Source: Ostrinia nubilalis (lineage: Eukaryota > Arthropoda > Insecta > Lepidoptera > Crambidae). Taken from it: a stretch of 64,000 nucleotides of DNA. The number at the start of each line of letters is the position of its first letter. Positions within the stretch are counted from its first letter, which is position 1. Under the pieces are notes generated by a model that ran no database searches, had not been told where the DNA came from, and saw only the letters and a program-made list of their open reading frames with translations. The stretch is taken from contig NC_087105.1 in assembly GCF_963855985.1 (NCBI RefSeq), forward strand, positions 3,722,501 to 3,786,500. Reading direction: 5' to 3'. Shown here in pieces: positions 52,686 to 64,000 of the stretch. Both the position numbers and the translations under genes were made by a program.

Positions 52686-55600
52686 GAGAGATCAAACACC
52701 GATATAGACTGCTAGATAATCTTAATGTTTTGGAGTTAATAATCCTGCAAGCAGTAATCTTGGAAGCGTAAGTAGTTAATCCGATTCGAAAACTCATTAA
52801 TTAAGACAACAGTGAAGTTATTAGCATATTATATCAAAGTTAATTTACGTTATCCAGATCCGATGCGCGAAGTTATCCAGATTCCAATAATCAATCAAAT
52901 ACCCACCTCCATTCAACCCAGAAGGTCCCTAAAAAGTCCCAGGGAAGCGTCAATTATTATAACGAATTCCGGGCGCGTAGTACTCCAGACGAGCCATCCA
53001 GACAGAACCAGACCTACTTACATATATCCCGCAACTTTGACCCACTTTGTGCGAACGACGAACTTTTATTGTCCACAACTTTTGCCTTTCCCTGTCCGCT
53101 TTTAAGTGATGTCCACTAACATTTTTATGGACATCGAATTGGCTGGGACATGGAAGACGGAGTTGGTAATGGAAGTTGGGTTCGTACGAGAAGCAGATTA
53201 AAGTCTTCTTATCGTTAAATTGATCTACATATTTCTAGTGTAAGCTGGTGAAAACTTTTTTCTATGTTGGATTTTTAAAAGCACCACTTCAACATTTACG
53301 AGTAAACATTACTGTACACCTACGAGTATGTGTAGTCTAAATAGTCCAACGTCGACGTGGTGCTACTAACATAAATAACTAATGTCTGGGGAAAAAATAA
53401 GTAAGAGTTATGTATTTGAAGGTACCGATAGCACCTAAAAAGAAAACGGGAGTATCCTTCCATATAAAATATACAGTGGGCTGTCTGGAGAAATGAAAGA
53501 CGAACGCAATGCCATAACCCCACAGGCAATTCAAAGTCCAAGACGGCAGTAATGAAAAAACGTACACCAAGTTATTCATCTGAATGGCAAAACGTTCAAC
53601 ACAAAGCGGGCAAGGGAAGCGCATTAAGCCGCGTCTGGCGTCGCATCGAGCAGTCACCCTCCGAACCAGCCTCGTAAACAAGAGCCGAGAAAAACTCCCT
53701 GAATAATAATTAGGGAGCAAGATTAGGAGCCGCCCGCCGGCCGAATCGCCTCCGCTATTAATTACTGCGCCCAAGGCGGACGCTGTGTTCCCGGTATATA
53801 GGCTCGAATTTCCGGGCATATACCTAACGTAGATACGTGGGCAGCGTCTCGCGCTCGGGGCCCGGGGCCCGGCCCTGCCCGTCTAATTGACGCCGCGTCG
53901 GACCGACGGCGCCCGCGGGGACTGCGCCCCGCCTTCCGCACTCGTGTCCGATTTACAACATCGGCCGATAATCTTTTCTTGATGACGCAGCGACCCACCT
54001 TTGTGCCCAAACACGCGTCCATTACGCCGCTGCCGACGCCGGGGGCCCAATTTAAGTTACTGTCAAAGCGCACGTCAACTCCATTTAAGCTCGGGCTCGG
54101 GGGCGAGAGGACAGCGAGCGCGACATTTCAGGTCCATTCGCAATACCCGCATATTGTCACTGGACATTGTTTACCGGCCGGCCTGAGAGCGGAGATTAAA
54201 GCAAATTCTCGAATATCTGCGCTCCCCAGGAATACGACCTGAAATCATTATTAACCTACCTCTGCTAACTCGATTTGTTAGCGCGTTAAATAAATTTGTA
54301 ATTCTGTGAATGGTGATATTTAGGTGCTGGTGCTTACGGAATGGTCTCAAACAAAAGACTCAACACCAAATCCTAATGATAACGAACCGTACAAATGGAC
54401 AAGATTACTCAACCAAACACGAAGAAGGCTGTTCTTTAGATTTTTCTCGCGCGAAGTAAAACCTTTCATTCTTTGTCAGGGCCGCAATAAGTCGCGGTGT
54501 CTTGGTAACGAGGTGCGTGCCACAGGAGGCTGGTTATTGTAGCGCGGAGGTGTCGCGGGCTCGGCTGCCGTTTTCACCGGGATAATTAAAAACTCTCATC
54601 GCGAGCAGGAACTCCGGAAGCGCGCCGGGTGGGGGAGGGCTCTCGAGCAGCGGGGGTCCGTAACGAACGCACTAATTAATAAGGGTCCGTCGATATTGAT
54701 TTACGAGGTACCGCGTGTGCTGGCCCCCAGGCGGTGGAATAATGATCGCAACACACCCCCGCTCCTCGGAGATATCGCGGATTCACCCGCGAACGTTCCT
54801 CGCAAAAGAAATTTTAATTAAGGAATTAAGCGCGATCTACATTCGATATGTTTTTGTTTCGCTGCTGAGAAATGTTTCGTTTACATTTCGCTCCAGCGCA
54901 GATTGGAGTTGGACAAAGCGCGAAAAACAAAACTTGCTTTTTGTGAGTCTATAAAACTTTTATTTTTCTCCTGCAGCTTCTAGAAGGCAATTTCCTTGGT
55001 AATTCGTTTATTCACTACCTATGATATTGCGGATATCGCGTAAAGTTATATGTACCTGAAGTTCATCTTATTATTGAAGCACTCATAAAATTATCTTTTC
55101 CGTTTGATTTTCGTTAGTAGAATTTCCGTTGCACTCCCAATATTGATCTTTGATTTGAAAATTCCGTAATAAACAGAAGACAAAGAAAGAAAAACATTTG
55201 GAAAGTCGTGTGCTAATGAACGGATGCACCGAAAATACATGGAGAATATTTCCAATTCCCATTTAGGTCGTCAGCGAAGGGGAATTTGCATCGGAAAGAC
55301 ACTGAAAAAGAGCAAGACCAAGCGGCCACCCTCGCGCGACGTCGAAATCTGTATGTTCACGGAGGGGACGGTGTTTTTTGTCGATTCATTTCGATACCTA
55401 TTTTGAAATTGGAGATACATTCGGACTAAAAATGTAGACTCATTTAGACTTTGTTATATCATAGGACAGACAGAGCGATTGAAAAAATGTTAAAAAGTAA
55501 CTGTACTCGTTGTAAATGTGAGGAACATCATTAGCGGCGCTCTTTGCGAGTTCCATCGATGCAGGAACAATGGCCGTGTTTCACAAAACATAATTACCTC

Positions 55601-56579
55601 TTTTGAGTGGTTCTGACTCATGTACTTGACTAATTAACTAATTGTTTCGTCTATCACATACATTATCAAAATGGCGCATATTGAAGCGCCTTATATTGGA
55701 CTGCTATTGCCTGATGATGATAACGATGATGATACCATCATAAACAAATCAGGATTAAAAATCTATGGTGACTAGCATTCTTGCTCCGCTACACCTTTTA
55801 GCGAAGTGATATTGATTGGCTTTGTCCTAACTCTATGATGAAGATTCCTAGCACAAACCATTGATAAAAATAGTTTCCTAAATCAACCCGATCAATAATG
55901 AGACTCGCTGCTTGCAAGGCTACTATACCACGTGCTGGCTAGACGTACCGTAGTTTAAATTTTTAGCATTCATGGTACGCTGCAACTGGAAATTCAAAAA
56001 TAAATTCCAACCTCTTCCCCAGGACCGCTAGCTCGATGCTCCGATTCCGTGACGTCATAAATAGGGAACGGCTCCGTCATCAGCTGCAGAATTGGAGGTG
56101 ATCGTCGCGAGGCGAACGACTTTATTTACGGCCAGTTTACGATCATGAGTGAACTCGTTAGCCGGGGCTCGTAAACATAGACCACCTGCGCTCGAGCCTT
56201 ATTACCGGTCGATAGAGACTCACCTGTTAGGAACTGATCTGCTGAGTAAATACTATCAACACTACATACTACATATATATACATACTAGTGGATTCTGAC
56301 AAATACAGTTTCATCCATGGAAATATTACCTCATCGTTCTCATGGTGTTTTTAAAACCAAAGCGCTTTGAACTTTCAAAATCGTAGCAAGCGTAGGTGTC
56401 TTTGTGTTTATGTACGAGTTGAAGTTGGCACAGAGCGATGACTGAAATTTTATAGAATCATACCGTCGTATTAATTTCATGCAGGTCTAAAGCCGTTTCT
56501 GTGCCAGGTCTTTAAAGTGGAGACAATTCTTTAAACAATTGCTATCCCTTATCAAGTGCGAGGGAATTGATACTAGGTT
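52686..56579. other. Non-coding stretch with several GC islands and a CRE-like site
   Basis: GC islands at 53620-54140 and 54540-54790 contain TATTAATTACTGCGCC and GCACTAATTAATAAGGG. At 56047-56170 TGACGTCATAAATAG, TTTATTTACGGCC and GTTTACGATCATG lie close together. Long open frames across the islands are GC-driven and show no domain. No gene recognised. Confidence 0.4.
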
Positions 56580-57220
56580 TGATCAGGTCAGGCTTTCAGA
56601 GGAGATGAGGAGATGTTCGAAGAATTTCATGGTGTCTCTCAGCAGAGTATCTGTGGGCATAATTGATTATGACCGCGAGGATGATATGACCCTTTGTGGA
56701 CACCTTCAGTCATAGACATGGGAGATGAGTAGAAGTCTAGTATACTAGATAAATTAGTATCTAAAATCTATAAACCCAAAATCTGCATTGTGCATTTCTG
56801 GCGCAGGTCTTCTAGCCATCCCTCTGCACCTCTAAACAATCGCGACGTCCAGATGAGTCATTTTCTTCGCTCCTCCCTCGTATCACCCATCAGTTTCCAT
56901 CACATTACCTATTGGCTTCCCCGCTCGGCTAATGTCCATTGCGCTTGTAGCGGCGCCTCGCAGCAGCACAATAAACAGCGCATCGCGGCCGTAAACGCCG
57001 TGGAACGGTTCAGAAACAACGGCATACGGATCAGGTCAGGCTTTCAGAGGAGATGAGATGTCTTGTAGCAGGGAAGAATAAAAAAAAATACGATGCATAA
57101 GAGCATACCTCTGCTTCTTCTTCTTCTCAGGCGGAGATCTTCTTTAGCAGGGAAGAATAAAGAATTTCATGGTGCATACCTCTTTTTCTTCTTCTTGATC
57201 TTCTCAGTACACTCTTGACA
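56580..57220. repeat. Imperfect local duplications
   Basis: GATCAGGTCAGGCTTTCAGA followed by GGAGATGAG occurs at about 56581 and 57029. GTAGCAGGGAAGAATAA/TTAGCAGGGAAGAATAA and GCATACCTCT with a (CTT)n run are repeated at 57065-57120 and 57140-57195. Confidence 0.6.
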
Positions 57221-57235
57221 GAGTGGTGGTGGTAG

Positions 57236-57490
57236 TCAGGAGTGTGGATTGTTGTGGGCGGATGTTGCTCGCCTTATGATGTCTCGCCATATTTCCCTGT
57301 TGGGGGTCAACTCCATGCACTCGGCAATCCTTACAGTCGTAAAATATCTGTCCACATCTTCATACCCATGAGGTTCGTATGACCATCGGTGGATGTAGTT
57401 AGACGTTTGTTCAAAAATCTTGTACGAGAGAAGTAATAGATGCAAAATCTCCATCGTGCATTCCTGACGCACTCCCTCTTTGTTACCCAC
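57236..57490 (-). pseudogene. Possible LINE C-terminal fragment
   Basis: Minus-strand frame ends L-T-P-N-R-E-I-W-R-D-I-I-R-R-A, resembling the D-R-x-x-W-R-x-I-V-R-x-A tail of non-LTR polyproteins. The rest is not recognised, so this could be a chance frame. Confidence 0.25.
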
Positions 57491-57639
57491 GTCCTGCGTT
57501 ATCTAGTCAACCATCGAGTTAATGTTCATTGCATATACCTACCATATGCGACAACACTAAGGAAAGAAAGGGAAGATTGCCCATAATGATGTCAGTACGA
57601 AGAAACACATTTTTTCAGCACAGATAATACAGTCACGAT

Positions 57640-58290
57640 ACAAATCAACATCAGATATACCAGCTGAAGTCTAAAATAAAAAACAAATAAGTGCTAAAAT
57701 ATCCGCAGCAATTTCGCGATTGCCGAACGGTCATTGAAATCAGTTAAGCAGTATAAAGACTTTGTACATTCAAGATACATAAATCAATATCTGAAATAAA
57801 AAACAAATAAGTGCTAAAATATCCGCAGCAGTCTCCTCACGATCGCCAAGAGGTCATTGAAATCAGTTAAGCAGTATCAAGACTTCTGTACAGTCAAGAC
57901 ATAATCAATATAAGATATACCAGCTGAAGTCTGAAATAAAAAACAAATAAGTGCTAAAATATCCGCAGCAGTCTTCTCACGATCGCCAAGAGGTCATTGA
58001 AATCAGTTAAGCAGTATCAAGACTTCTGTACAATCAAGACATAATCAATATAAGATATACCAGCTGAAGTCTGAAATAAAAAACAAATAAGTGCTAAAAT
58101 ATCCGCAGCAGTCTCCTCACGATCGCCAAGAGGTCATTGAAATCAGTTAAGCAGTATCAAGACTTCTGTACAGTCAAGACATAATCAATATAAGATATTA
58201 CCAGCTGAAGTCTGAAATAAAAAACAAATAAGTGCTAAAATATCCGCTGCAGTCTCCTCGCGATCGCTGAGAGGTCGTTAAACACGGCGC
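57640..58290. repeat. 140-bp tandem repeat, five units
   Basis: The word AGTGCTAAAATATCCGC recurs at about 57690, 57810, 57950, 58090 and 58231, giving periods of 120, 140, 140 and 141. Units share GATATACCAGCTGAAGTC, GATCGCCAAGAGGTCATTG and AATCAGTTAAGCAGTATCAA. The 120-bp interval is explained by loss of the CAGCTGAAGT block. Units three to five are nearly identical. Confidence 0.88.
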
Positions 58291-58543
58291 GGCCTGGAGT
58301 GCGCGACACTGGCAAACGAGCCTCTTGCCTCTTCTGCTTTGGTCTGAGTGTAAGTTCGCTATTTACCGATGAAGTTAATTAATAGGTATTTCAAGACAGA
58401 TGGGAGCGTAAACACAGTTTTGTTGTTAGTCTTGTAGATTCGAGAAATGTGAACGTAAACACAGTAACTTCTTATTGATAGTGTTGTCAATTCAAGATAG
58501 GTGACAACGGAGAAATGAAAATAATAAATCATTGGAAGATTAA

Positions 58544-58661
58544 GGGTGGGTTGCACCATCTTACTTAAACTTTGACAAACGTCAAAAATCTGTCAAACTC
58601 CATATAAAAAGCACCGGTTATCGTCATAGCTACCGTTAAAGTTAGGTGGTGCAACTCAGCC
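58544..58661. mobile_element. Harbinger-like MITE, family 1 copy 3 (TAA duplication)
   Basis: 118 bp, reverse orientation relative to 7812. Ends GGGTGGGTTGCACCATCTTA and GTGGTGCAACTCAGCC, flanked by TAA at 58541-58543 and 58662-58664. Confidence 0.78.
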
Positions 58662-58664
58662 TAA

Positions 58665-60011
58665 GACAGTAAAAGAAGATTGTATGTGTCACAGATACTT
58701 TAATAGATTTTCAGTCACACGTTCGGTTCTAAAATCAAGTTTGAAAAAATCCTAAATCGGGGATTAAAGTGCATAAGAGTGCTTATACATCCATCAATCA
58801 ATGGATCTTTAAATGGATTTTAGTGTATCATAGGTCATTTTCAATATACCTATTACGTAGTAGTAGTAGACAAGATTACCGTGTATCGGGTACCATAAAA
58901 GAAAGTTCATAGAAATAATGCTATTCCAGCCAGTCTTATGATAAATAATAGGAAAATCATGTAGTAAATAACACCGAAACGAAATCTTCCGTACCTCATA
59001 CGAACCAAGGACGAACTGTCTTATTCGAATAATATCATACGAGTCGTCAAGAGTGCTTTCACCCTTAATGAGTATTGACGATGAATTTATGACACAAAAG
59101 AGAGGTCAGCTGCCCACATCAGGTTGTCAATAAACTATAAATGACCAAATATAGAAAGATACGGTATACCTACAATCCTACAAGAGGGATATGGTATACA
59201 TAACAAAAGAAACGGCCTCTGAAAGCTTCAGAAACTAGTTTAGTGCCGTATTCTTAGGTTTACTCGTGTATGCTTCATTGGGTTATATTTCTTATGGTGT
59301 TACGATCGTTAAGTGTTCAATATGCAGTATTGTGCAGGCGCATCATGTTTAATAAGCCTTGAGGTGCACCTTATCTGCTGACTACAGGCTTCCTATTTAA
59401 GGCATATTAGATTCTAATATTTACTAACCGATAAAAGAGAATGTTTACGATAACCTTAATAACTATGTGTTCTTGTCGCACTTTGTAAAACCAAATGCTT
59501 TGGAAAAATAAAGAATTTAGAATAGATGAAGAACATAGAATATTCTTACTCCTCTATAGCTATGTTAGGTAGGTATAATAATGAGGAGCGCTTATATTTG
59601 TGTAAAGTCTGTCCGGTCAGCTATGCAGTTATCCAGAACCATCCTGCTTCTAACGTGGCACGTGTAATGCGAGATCATAAACTTGTCCACCCAGATAAAA
59701 CGGGCAACGTATAGTCGGAGAGAGGCAAATTTAACCAAAGGGCATTGCAGTAGGTAGGTAGCTAGTAGCTAGTAGCAAACTAGCGCCGAACGTTAGTTGC
59801 CCCGAAACACGTGCAGTTATTAAGATTTGCAAGCGAAGCAGAGCCGCGCAAGGTCATCCACCCAGCAAACTGGAATATACAGCGCTGCGCTGTGTGCGCG
59901 GCACATAAACTGAACGACGGCCGCCGGACCCGACCAAAATACCGCACCTGACGCTCGCGCCTGGCTTGTAGCGCCGGGGACGAGAACTGAGCGATTTTTA
60001 ATTCTCTTTAA
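58665..60011. other. Non-coding stretch with a GTAG/CTAG microsatellite
   Basis: AGGTAGGTAGCTAGTAGCTA at 59755. GC island at 59870-59990. A 62-codon frame at 59526-59714 has no recognised motif. No gene recognised. Confidence 0.35.
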
Positions 60012-60175
60012 GAGCGCTTTCACATTTAGGCGATTAAGCAGCGCGACAAACGCGCGACAGACGCGCCGCCGAAAATTTCTTACTGTTGTGTGACAGCGGG
60101 TGCATGCCTTCACATTATAAAAACGCCGCTGCCGCGCTGCAGTCGCGCTACTAACGCCCTAATGTGAAAGAGCTT
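60012..60175. mobile_element. Harbinger-like MITE with CpG-rich core, TAA flanks
   Basis: Inverted ends GAGC-(G)-CTTTCACATTTAGGCG, 164 bp, flanked by TAA (60009-60011 and 60176-60178). The core contains inverted GCAGCGCGAC-type and GCGCGAC repeats. No coding content. Confidence 0.7.
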
Positions 60176-60880
60176 TAAGGGTCTATGCATACCACGTTTT
60201 TCAGGTGCCGGGACTTGTGTCATACGATTGGAATTCCCTGTGTGCCAACATATAAATCGTAAAGTTTTCAAGTCTAGCAGCGCAGCAACGTGGGGATACA
60301 ATAAGTAGTAACTGCCAAATAGCCTATGATTTTAAGCTGCTCTGTAGTTGGACATAATTAAATAGGTACGAAGGACAAAGAACTGAGCTATCATTGATGG
60401 AGTTCTACTTCTTCTTTTTCGAAAAGGATGGCAATCTGTGTTTCAGTGAACTCAAGAATTTATAAAATTATTTATAAAAATATCCGTAGCCTTTAAAGAC
60501 ATCAGTCTCGATTCATCAATGCAAAATCGTCGATACTTCGCTACAACTTAACAGCGTAATCGCTGTTCCAGAACAAAGGCTTGCAATCACTCTCCTTATC
60601 GCTACCGTTCCTCCTATCACCAAGCCCGCAGCCTCGGCAGCAACGAGGCGCACAAAGCCTGCGGTCGCCCGTCTTACGAGCGGCGCCCGACTCCGCTATG
60701 TAAACGCTATATACCAGCAGCGTTGACATAGTAATCGTGCTCCACAGGTTATGTACACAGCAGTAATTTCAGAAATTGACGCAGCACCTGCCTCTGTTTG
60801 GATATCTGAGATAGAAACCGTCTGAGGCGTTTCTGTAGACGATAGTGCAGTAAATAATTTGCTTCGGATCAGTGTCCTTA
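60176..60880. other. Non-coding stretch
   Basis: CpG-rich patch at 60590-60700, otherwise AT-rich. No feature recognised. Confidence 0.35.
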
Positions 60881-61043
60881 CCATGAGTTTACGTTAGGTG
60901 TACTCGCTAGCGACTGCGTAAAAAAATGACATTACTTGTATGACATATTGTTCAGCGCCCCTAGCGGCTACTTTCAAAAAACAAAATCTTCATAGAGATT
61001 TTTGACGTACTCGCTAGCGAGCACACTTATCGTAAACTCATGG
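60881..61043. mobile_element. MITE with CCATGAGTTTACG ends, TA target duplication
   Basis: 163 bp with inverted arms CCATGAGTTTACG, GTGT-(A/G)-CTCGCTAGCGA, flanked by TA. The GCTAGC palindrome in each arm makes a compound hairpin. Confidence 0.78.
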
Positions 61044-61594
61044 TAGGTACACAGCTGGCTTTGCCAGAAGGGTACTATTGAGAAAAGCAAACAAAACACT
61101 ATCAAAGAGAAAGCAGAATATAATAACGCCACTGTAGCTTTGAAGTTCTGGCATGGACTATCACTAGATCTAAAAATACCTGCCCAAAGTATGAGGGATT
61201 AATCGTTATTTAGCGTACTTAGAATTTCAAATTGCTCAGAGAAAACTCTGGGTGTAATGAACCATCTAATTGCCTCAATATTTCCATATAAGTGGCACCC
61301 GAGGCATGTTTTAAGAAAATTCTAAAACTATTTATTGAGAAATTCTATGCTTTCTCTAAATAACAACATAAGATTTCTGATAGAGGTTAACTAACTCTAT
61401 ATTTTAATGTTTATTGGGTATCTAACTGATAGTTCGTTTCAGCCAAATGACGTCTACTGCTTGACAAAGGCTTCCTCCGAGAATTTCATGTCTAATAGTC
61501 TAAGATCCCGCTATACAAGGACCTTCACCGAGATGCTTATTTGATGAAACATATTTTATATTCAATTTAACATGTCAATAATTATATTGCTTAA
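61044..61594. other. AT-rich stretch with a reversed LINE 3' end
   Basis: At 61436-61495 GTTTCAGCCAAATGACGTC and TTGACAAAGGCTTCCTCCGA match the fragment at 23214. No other feature. Confidence 0.5.
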
Positions 61595-63706
61595 GGGTTG
61601 CCTAATAAATTTCAGTCCAGGATATGATTAATTAATCATTAAAAAAAGTTTTATTTTTAAATATTTCATCGGTTTGATTATTAAACAAACTCCATACCAA
61701 TCGAAAGTATGAAGCCCATAGAATATGCAAACGTTAGGTTGCCTATTCTTTTCCAGTCATAACTCTCGGGTTGCCAGGTATAAACAGGTAAATTGATAGA
61801 GCATTTTGCATCGGTCTGATAATTTAATCAAATATAAATGAAAATAAGGATTATTTCATTATGAACACGGTGGTATAGGGTTGCCTGCAAAAAATCAGTC
61901 CTGAATGACGGTTGTCGAATTTTGTAAAGTGAAATTAAAACTGAAAGGTGACATTTTTCGAGTAGTTGGCAACATTTGGGAAAGACGAGTTGTATGAGGC
62001 GTTTGTGTGTCTTGTCAAGAGGTGTCGCTTGGGTGAAGAAATTTCTCCAGTGTTGCCATGCTTTCGGAGATTTGGTCCAAAAATGTCGAAAGTGGAAATA
62101 ACGACTTCCGGTCAAAAATTTGGATGACGCCTCCTGCAAAAGAGTCGTACAAATGACATTTGATCATTTTCATCTCGATCACCTGGCAACACTGGCAGCT
62201 ACGGGGAAAAGTATTTTTTTTTCGACATGGGTGTCTTTAAAGTTAAGGACGGACAGAAGGAGATATGGCAGAAAAAATCCAAAAATGGGGTTTGGTCGGT
62301 TATACGACCCAGATTATGGGAAAAATCCGAAAATTCAGAAAATCAAGATGGCGACCGAGTGAGCGGTCATTTCTTAAAAACTTTCAGATTTCTGATTTTT
62401 CAAATGCATTTTTTGGGCAGTTGGCAACATTTGGGAAACTCGAGTTGTATAGAGCGATTACGTAGTTTGCTAAGGAGTATCGTTTGGAAAAACAACATTT
62501 TCCAGTGTTGCCATACTTTGGAAGATTTGGTCAAAACATGTAAGAAATGGAAATAACGACTTTTGGTCCAAAATTTGGATGACGCCTCCTGCAAATAGGT
62601 CAAACTAATGACATTTGACTATTTTTATCTCGATTACCTGGCAACACTGGCAGTTACGGGGCCACAAAATTTTGGGACTTGGGTGGTTTTAAGGAATTGT
62701 TTCACGGGATTGGTTTAAGTTAGAAAAAAAGTAAAAATGGGTTTCGGCGCGGAAAATGGTCTAGATTAAGCGAAAAATGCAATAAGTATGGCAACACTGG
62801 AAAATGTTGTTTTTCCAAACGATACTCCTTAGCAAACTACGTAATCGCTCTATACAACTCGAGTTTCCCAAATGTTGCCAACTGCCCAAAAAATGCATTT
62901 GAAAAATCAGAAATCTGAAACTTTTTACAAAATGGCCGCTCACTCGGTCGCCATCTTGATTTTCTGAATTTTCGGATTTTTCCCATAATTTGGGTCGTAT
63001 AACCGACCAAACCCCATTATTGGATTTTTTCTGCCATATCTCCTTCTGTCCGTCCTTAACTTTAAAGACACCCATGTCGAAAAAAAATACTTTTCCCCAT
63101 AGCTGCAAGTGTTGCCAGGTAATCGAGATGAAAATGGTCAAATGTCATTTGTACGACCCTTTTGCAGGAGGCGTCATCCAAATTTTTGACCGGAAGTCGT
63201 TATTTCCACTTTCGACATTTTTGGACCAAATCTCCGAAAGCATGGCAACACTGGAGAAATTTCTTCACCCAAGCGACACCTCTTGACAAGACACACAAAC
63301 GCCTCATACAACTCGTCTTTCCCAAATGTTGCCAACTACTCGAAAAATGTCACCTTTCAGTTTTAATTTCACTTTAAAAAATTCGACAACCGTCATTCAG
63401 GACTGATTTTTCGCAGGCAACCCTATACCACCGTGTTCATAATGAAATAATCTTTATTTTCATTTATATTTGATTATATTATCAGACCGATGCAAAATGC
63501 TCTATCAATTTACCTGTTTATACCTGGCAACCCGAGAGTTATGACTGGAAAAGAATAGGCAACCTAACGTTTGCATATTCTATGGGCTTCATACTTTCGA
63601 TTGGTATGGAGTTTGTTTAATAATCAAACCGATGAAATATTTAAAAATAAAACTTTTTTTAATGATTAATTAATCATATCCTGGACTGAAATTTATTAGG
63701 CAACCC
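61595..63706. mobile_element. 2.1-kb TTAA-flanked palindromic (foldback) element
   Basis: TTAA at 61591-61594 and 63707-63710 bounds a palindrome with arms of about 920 bases (to about 62517 and from about 62784), nearly identical by eye, beginning GGGTTGCCTAATAAATTTCA. The 266-bp loop is itself a diverged direct repeat of 62040-62230. A second inward GGGTTGCCT-(G)-CAAAAAATCAG motif at 61878 (complement at about 63408-63430) suggests nesting. The TTAA target is piggyBac-like. Open frames inside are symmetric shadows and carry no domain. Confidence 0.85.
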
Positions 63707-64000
63707 TTAAGCAAATCAAATCAAATCAAATCAAATCAAATTTCTTTATTTGCGTAATTCCAGGTACATAAGTGGTCTTACATAGATTTGGTAGGTTTCA
63801 CTGAAATTTGCTCAAACTAGGAAGCGTGCAAATATTAAAAAGAGTAGTAGACTTTATATCGAAAATAATACTAACATGTCATATTACATTAATTGATTAA
63901 AAACAGAAAACTAATAAATTATCATTAATTAAATTATAAACTAATACAGAATGTCATATTTAATAATTATTGTCATATCATATTGAAAATGTCACCTCAG
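63707..64000. repeat. (AATCA)n microsatellite and retroelement-like tail
   Basis: ATCAAATCAAATCAAATCAA is followed by TTTCTTTATTTGCG, a common layout for LINE or SINE tails. The remainder to the window end is AT-rich with no feature. Confidence 0.55.

Noticed and set aside
53379..54242. Several overlapping open frames of 87-146 codons
   Set aside because: All cross a GC-rich island, where stop codons are rare by composition. No recognisable motif or conserved block.
61828..63377. Multiple open frames on both strands
   Set aside because: They are mirror images produced by the 2.1-kb palindrome, carry no domain and do not extend across the loop.

Overview
This is eukaryotic nuclear DNA, almost certainly from a moth or butterfly. 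The evidence is AT-rich sequence with small GT-AG introns, non-LTR ends with TGATGATGA-type tails, a Helitron-like repeat with TC and CTAG termini, many short inverted-repeat elements with TA or TAA target duplications, and a Tc1 element. No bacterial, plasmid or CRISPR structure is present.

One protein gene is recognisable. It lies on the minus strand from about 11.4 kb down to 3.1 kb and encodes DRC7 (CCDC135; lobo in Drosophila), a subunit of the nexin-dynein regulatory complex of motile cilia and sperm flagella. Eleven consecutive exons join in frame to about 654 residues plus a stop, with GT-AG boundaries and no internal stop. The N-terminal exon or exons were not found in the window. 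Downstream (0-3 kb) are a 120-bp repeat pair, a pogo-like DNA element with a decayed zinc-finger tail, a decayed RTE-like reverse transcriptase and a hAT-like fragment. The introns hold an RTE-like retrotransposon interrupted by a second LINE 3' end, several MITEs (one starting a few bases inside a 5' splice site), and two partial tandem copies of an exon.

From 11.5 to 64 kb I see no convincing host coding gene. This stretch is a gene desert of AT-rich DNA with short GC-rich islands, often next to the palindrome TATCGATA and often carrying TAATTA/TAAATTA cores. That layout suggests regulatory or conserved non-coding DNA, but I cannot test conservation here. Inserted into it are TAA-flanked Harbinger-like MITEs, a 700-bp hAT element with an 8-bp target duplication, an element carrying a MADF-type exon, Helitron-like copies, a head-to-head palindromic Tc1 element, a 316-bp near-perfect foldback, two families of 140-144-bp tandem repeats, and a 2.1-kb TTAA-flanked palindrome near the right end.

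The least explained features are a quasi-periodic cluster of four GC-rich motifs with a conserved stem (47.6-48.5 kb), the TATCGATA/GC-island association, the 2.1-kb palindrome, and the partial triplication of a DRC7 exon. All repeat and gene assignments come from reading the sequence and remembered family features; no database search was run.
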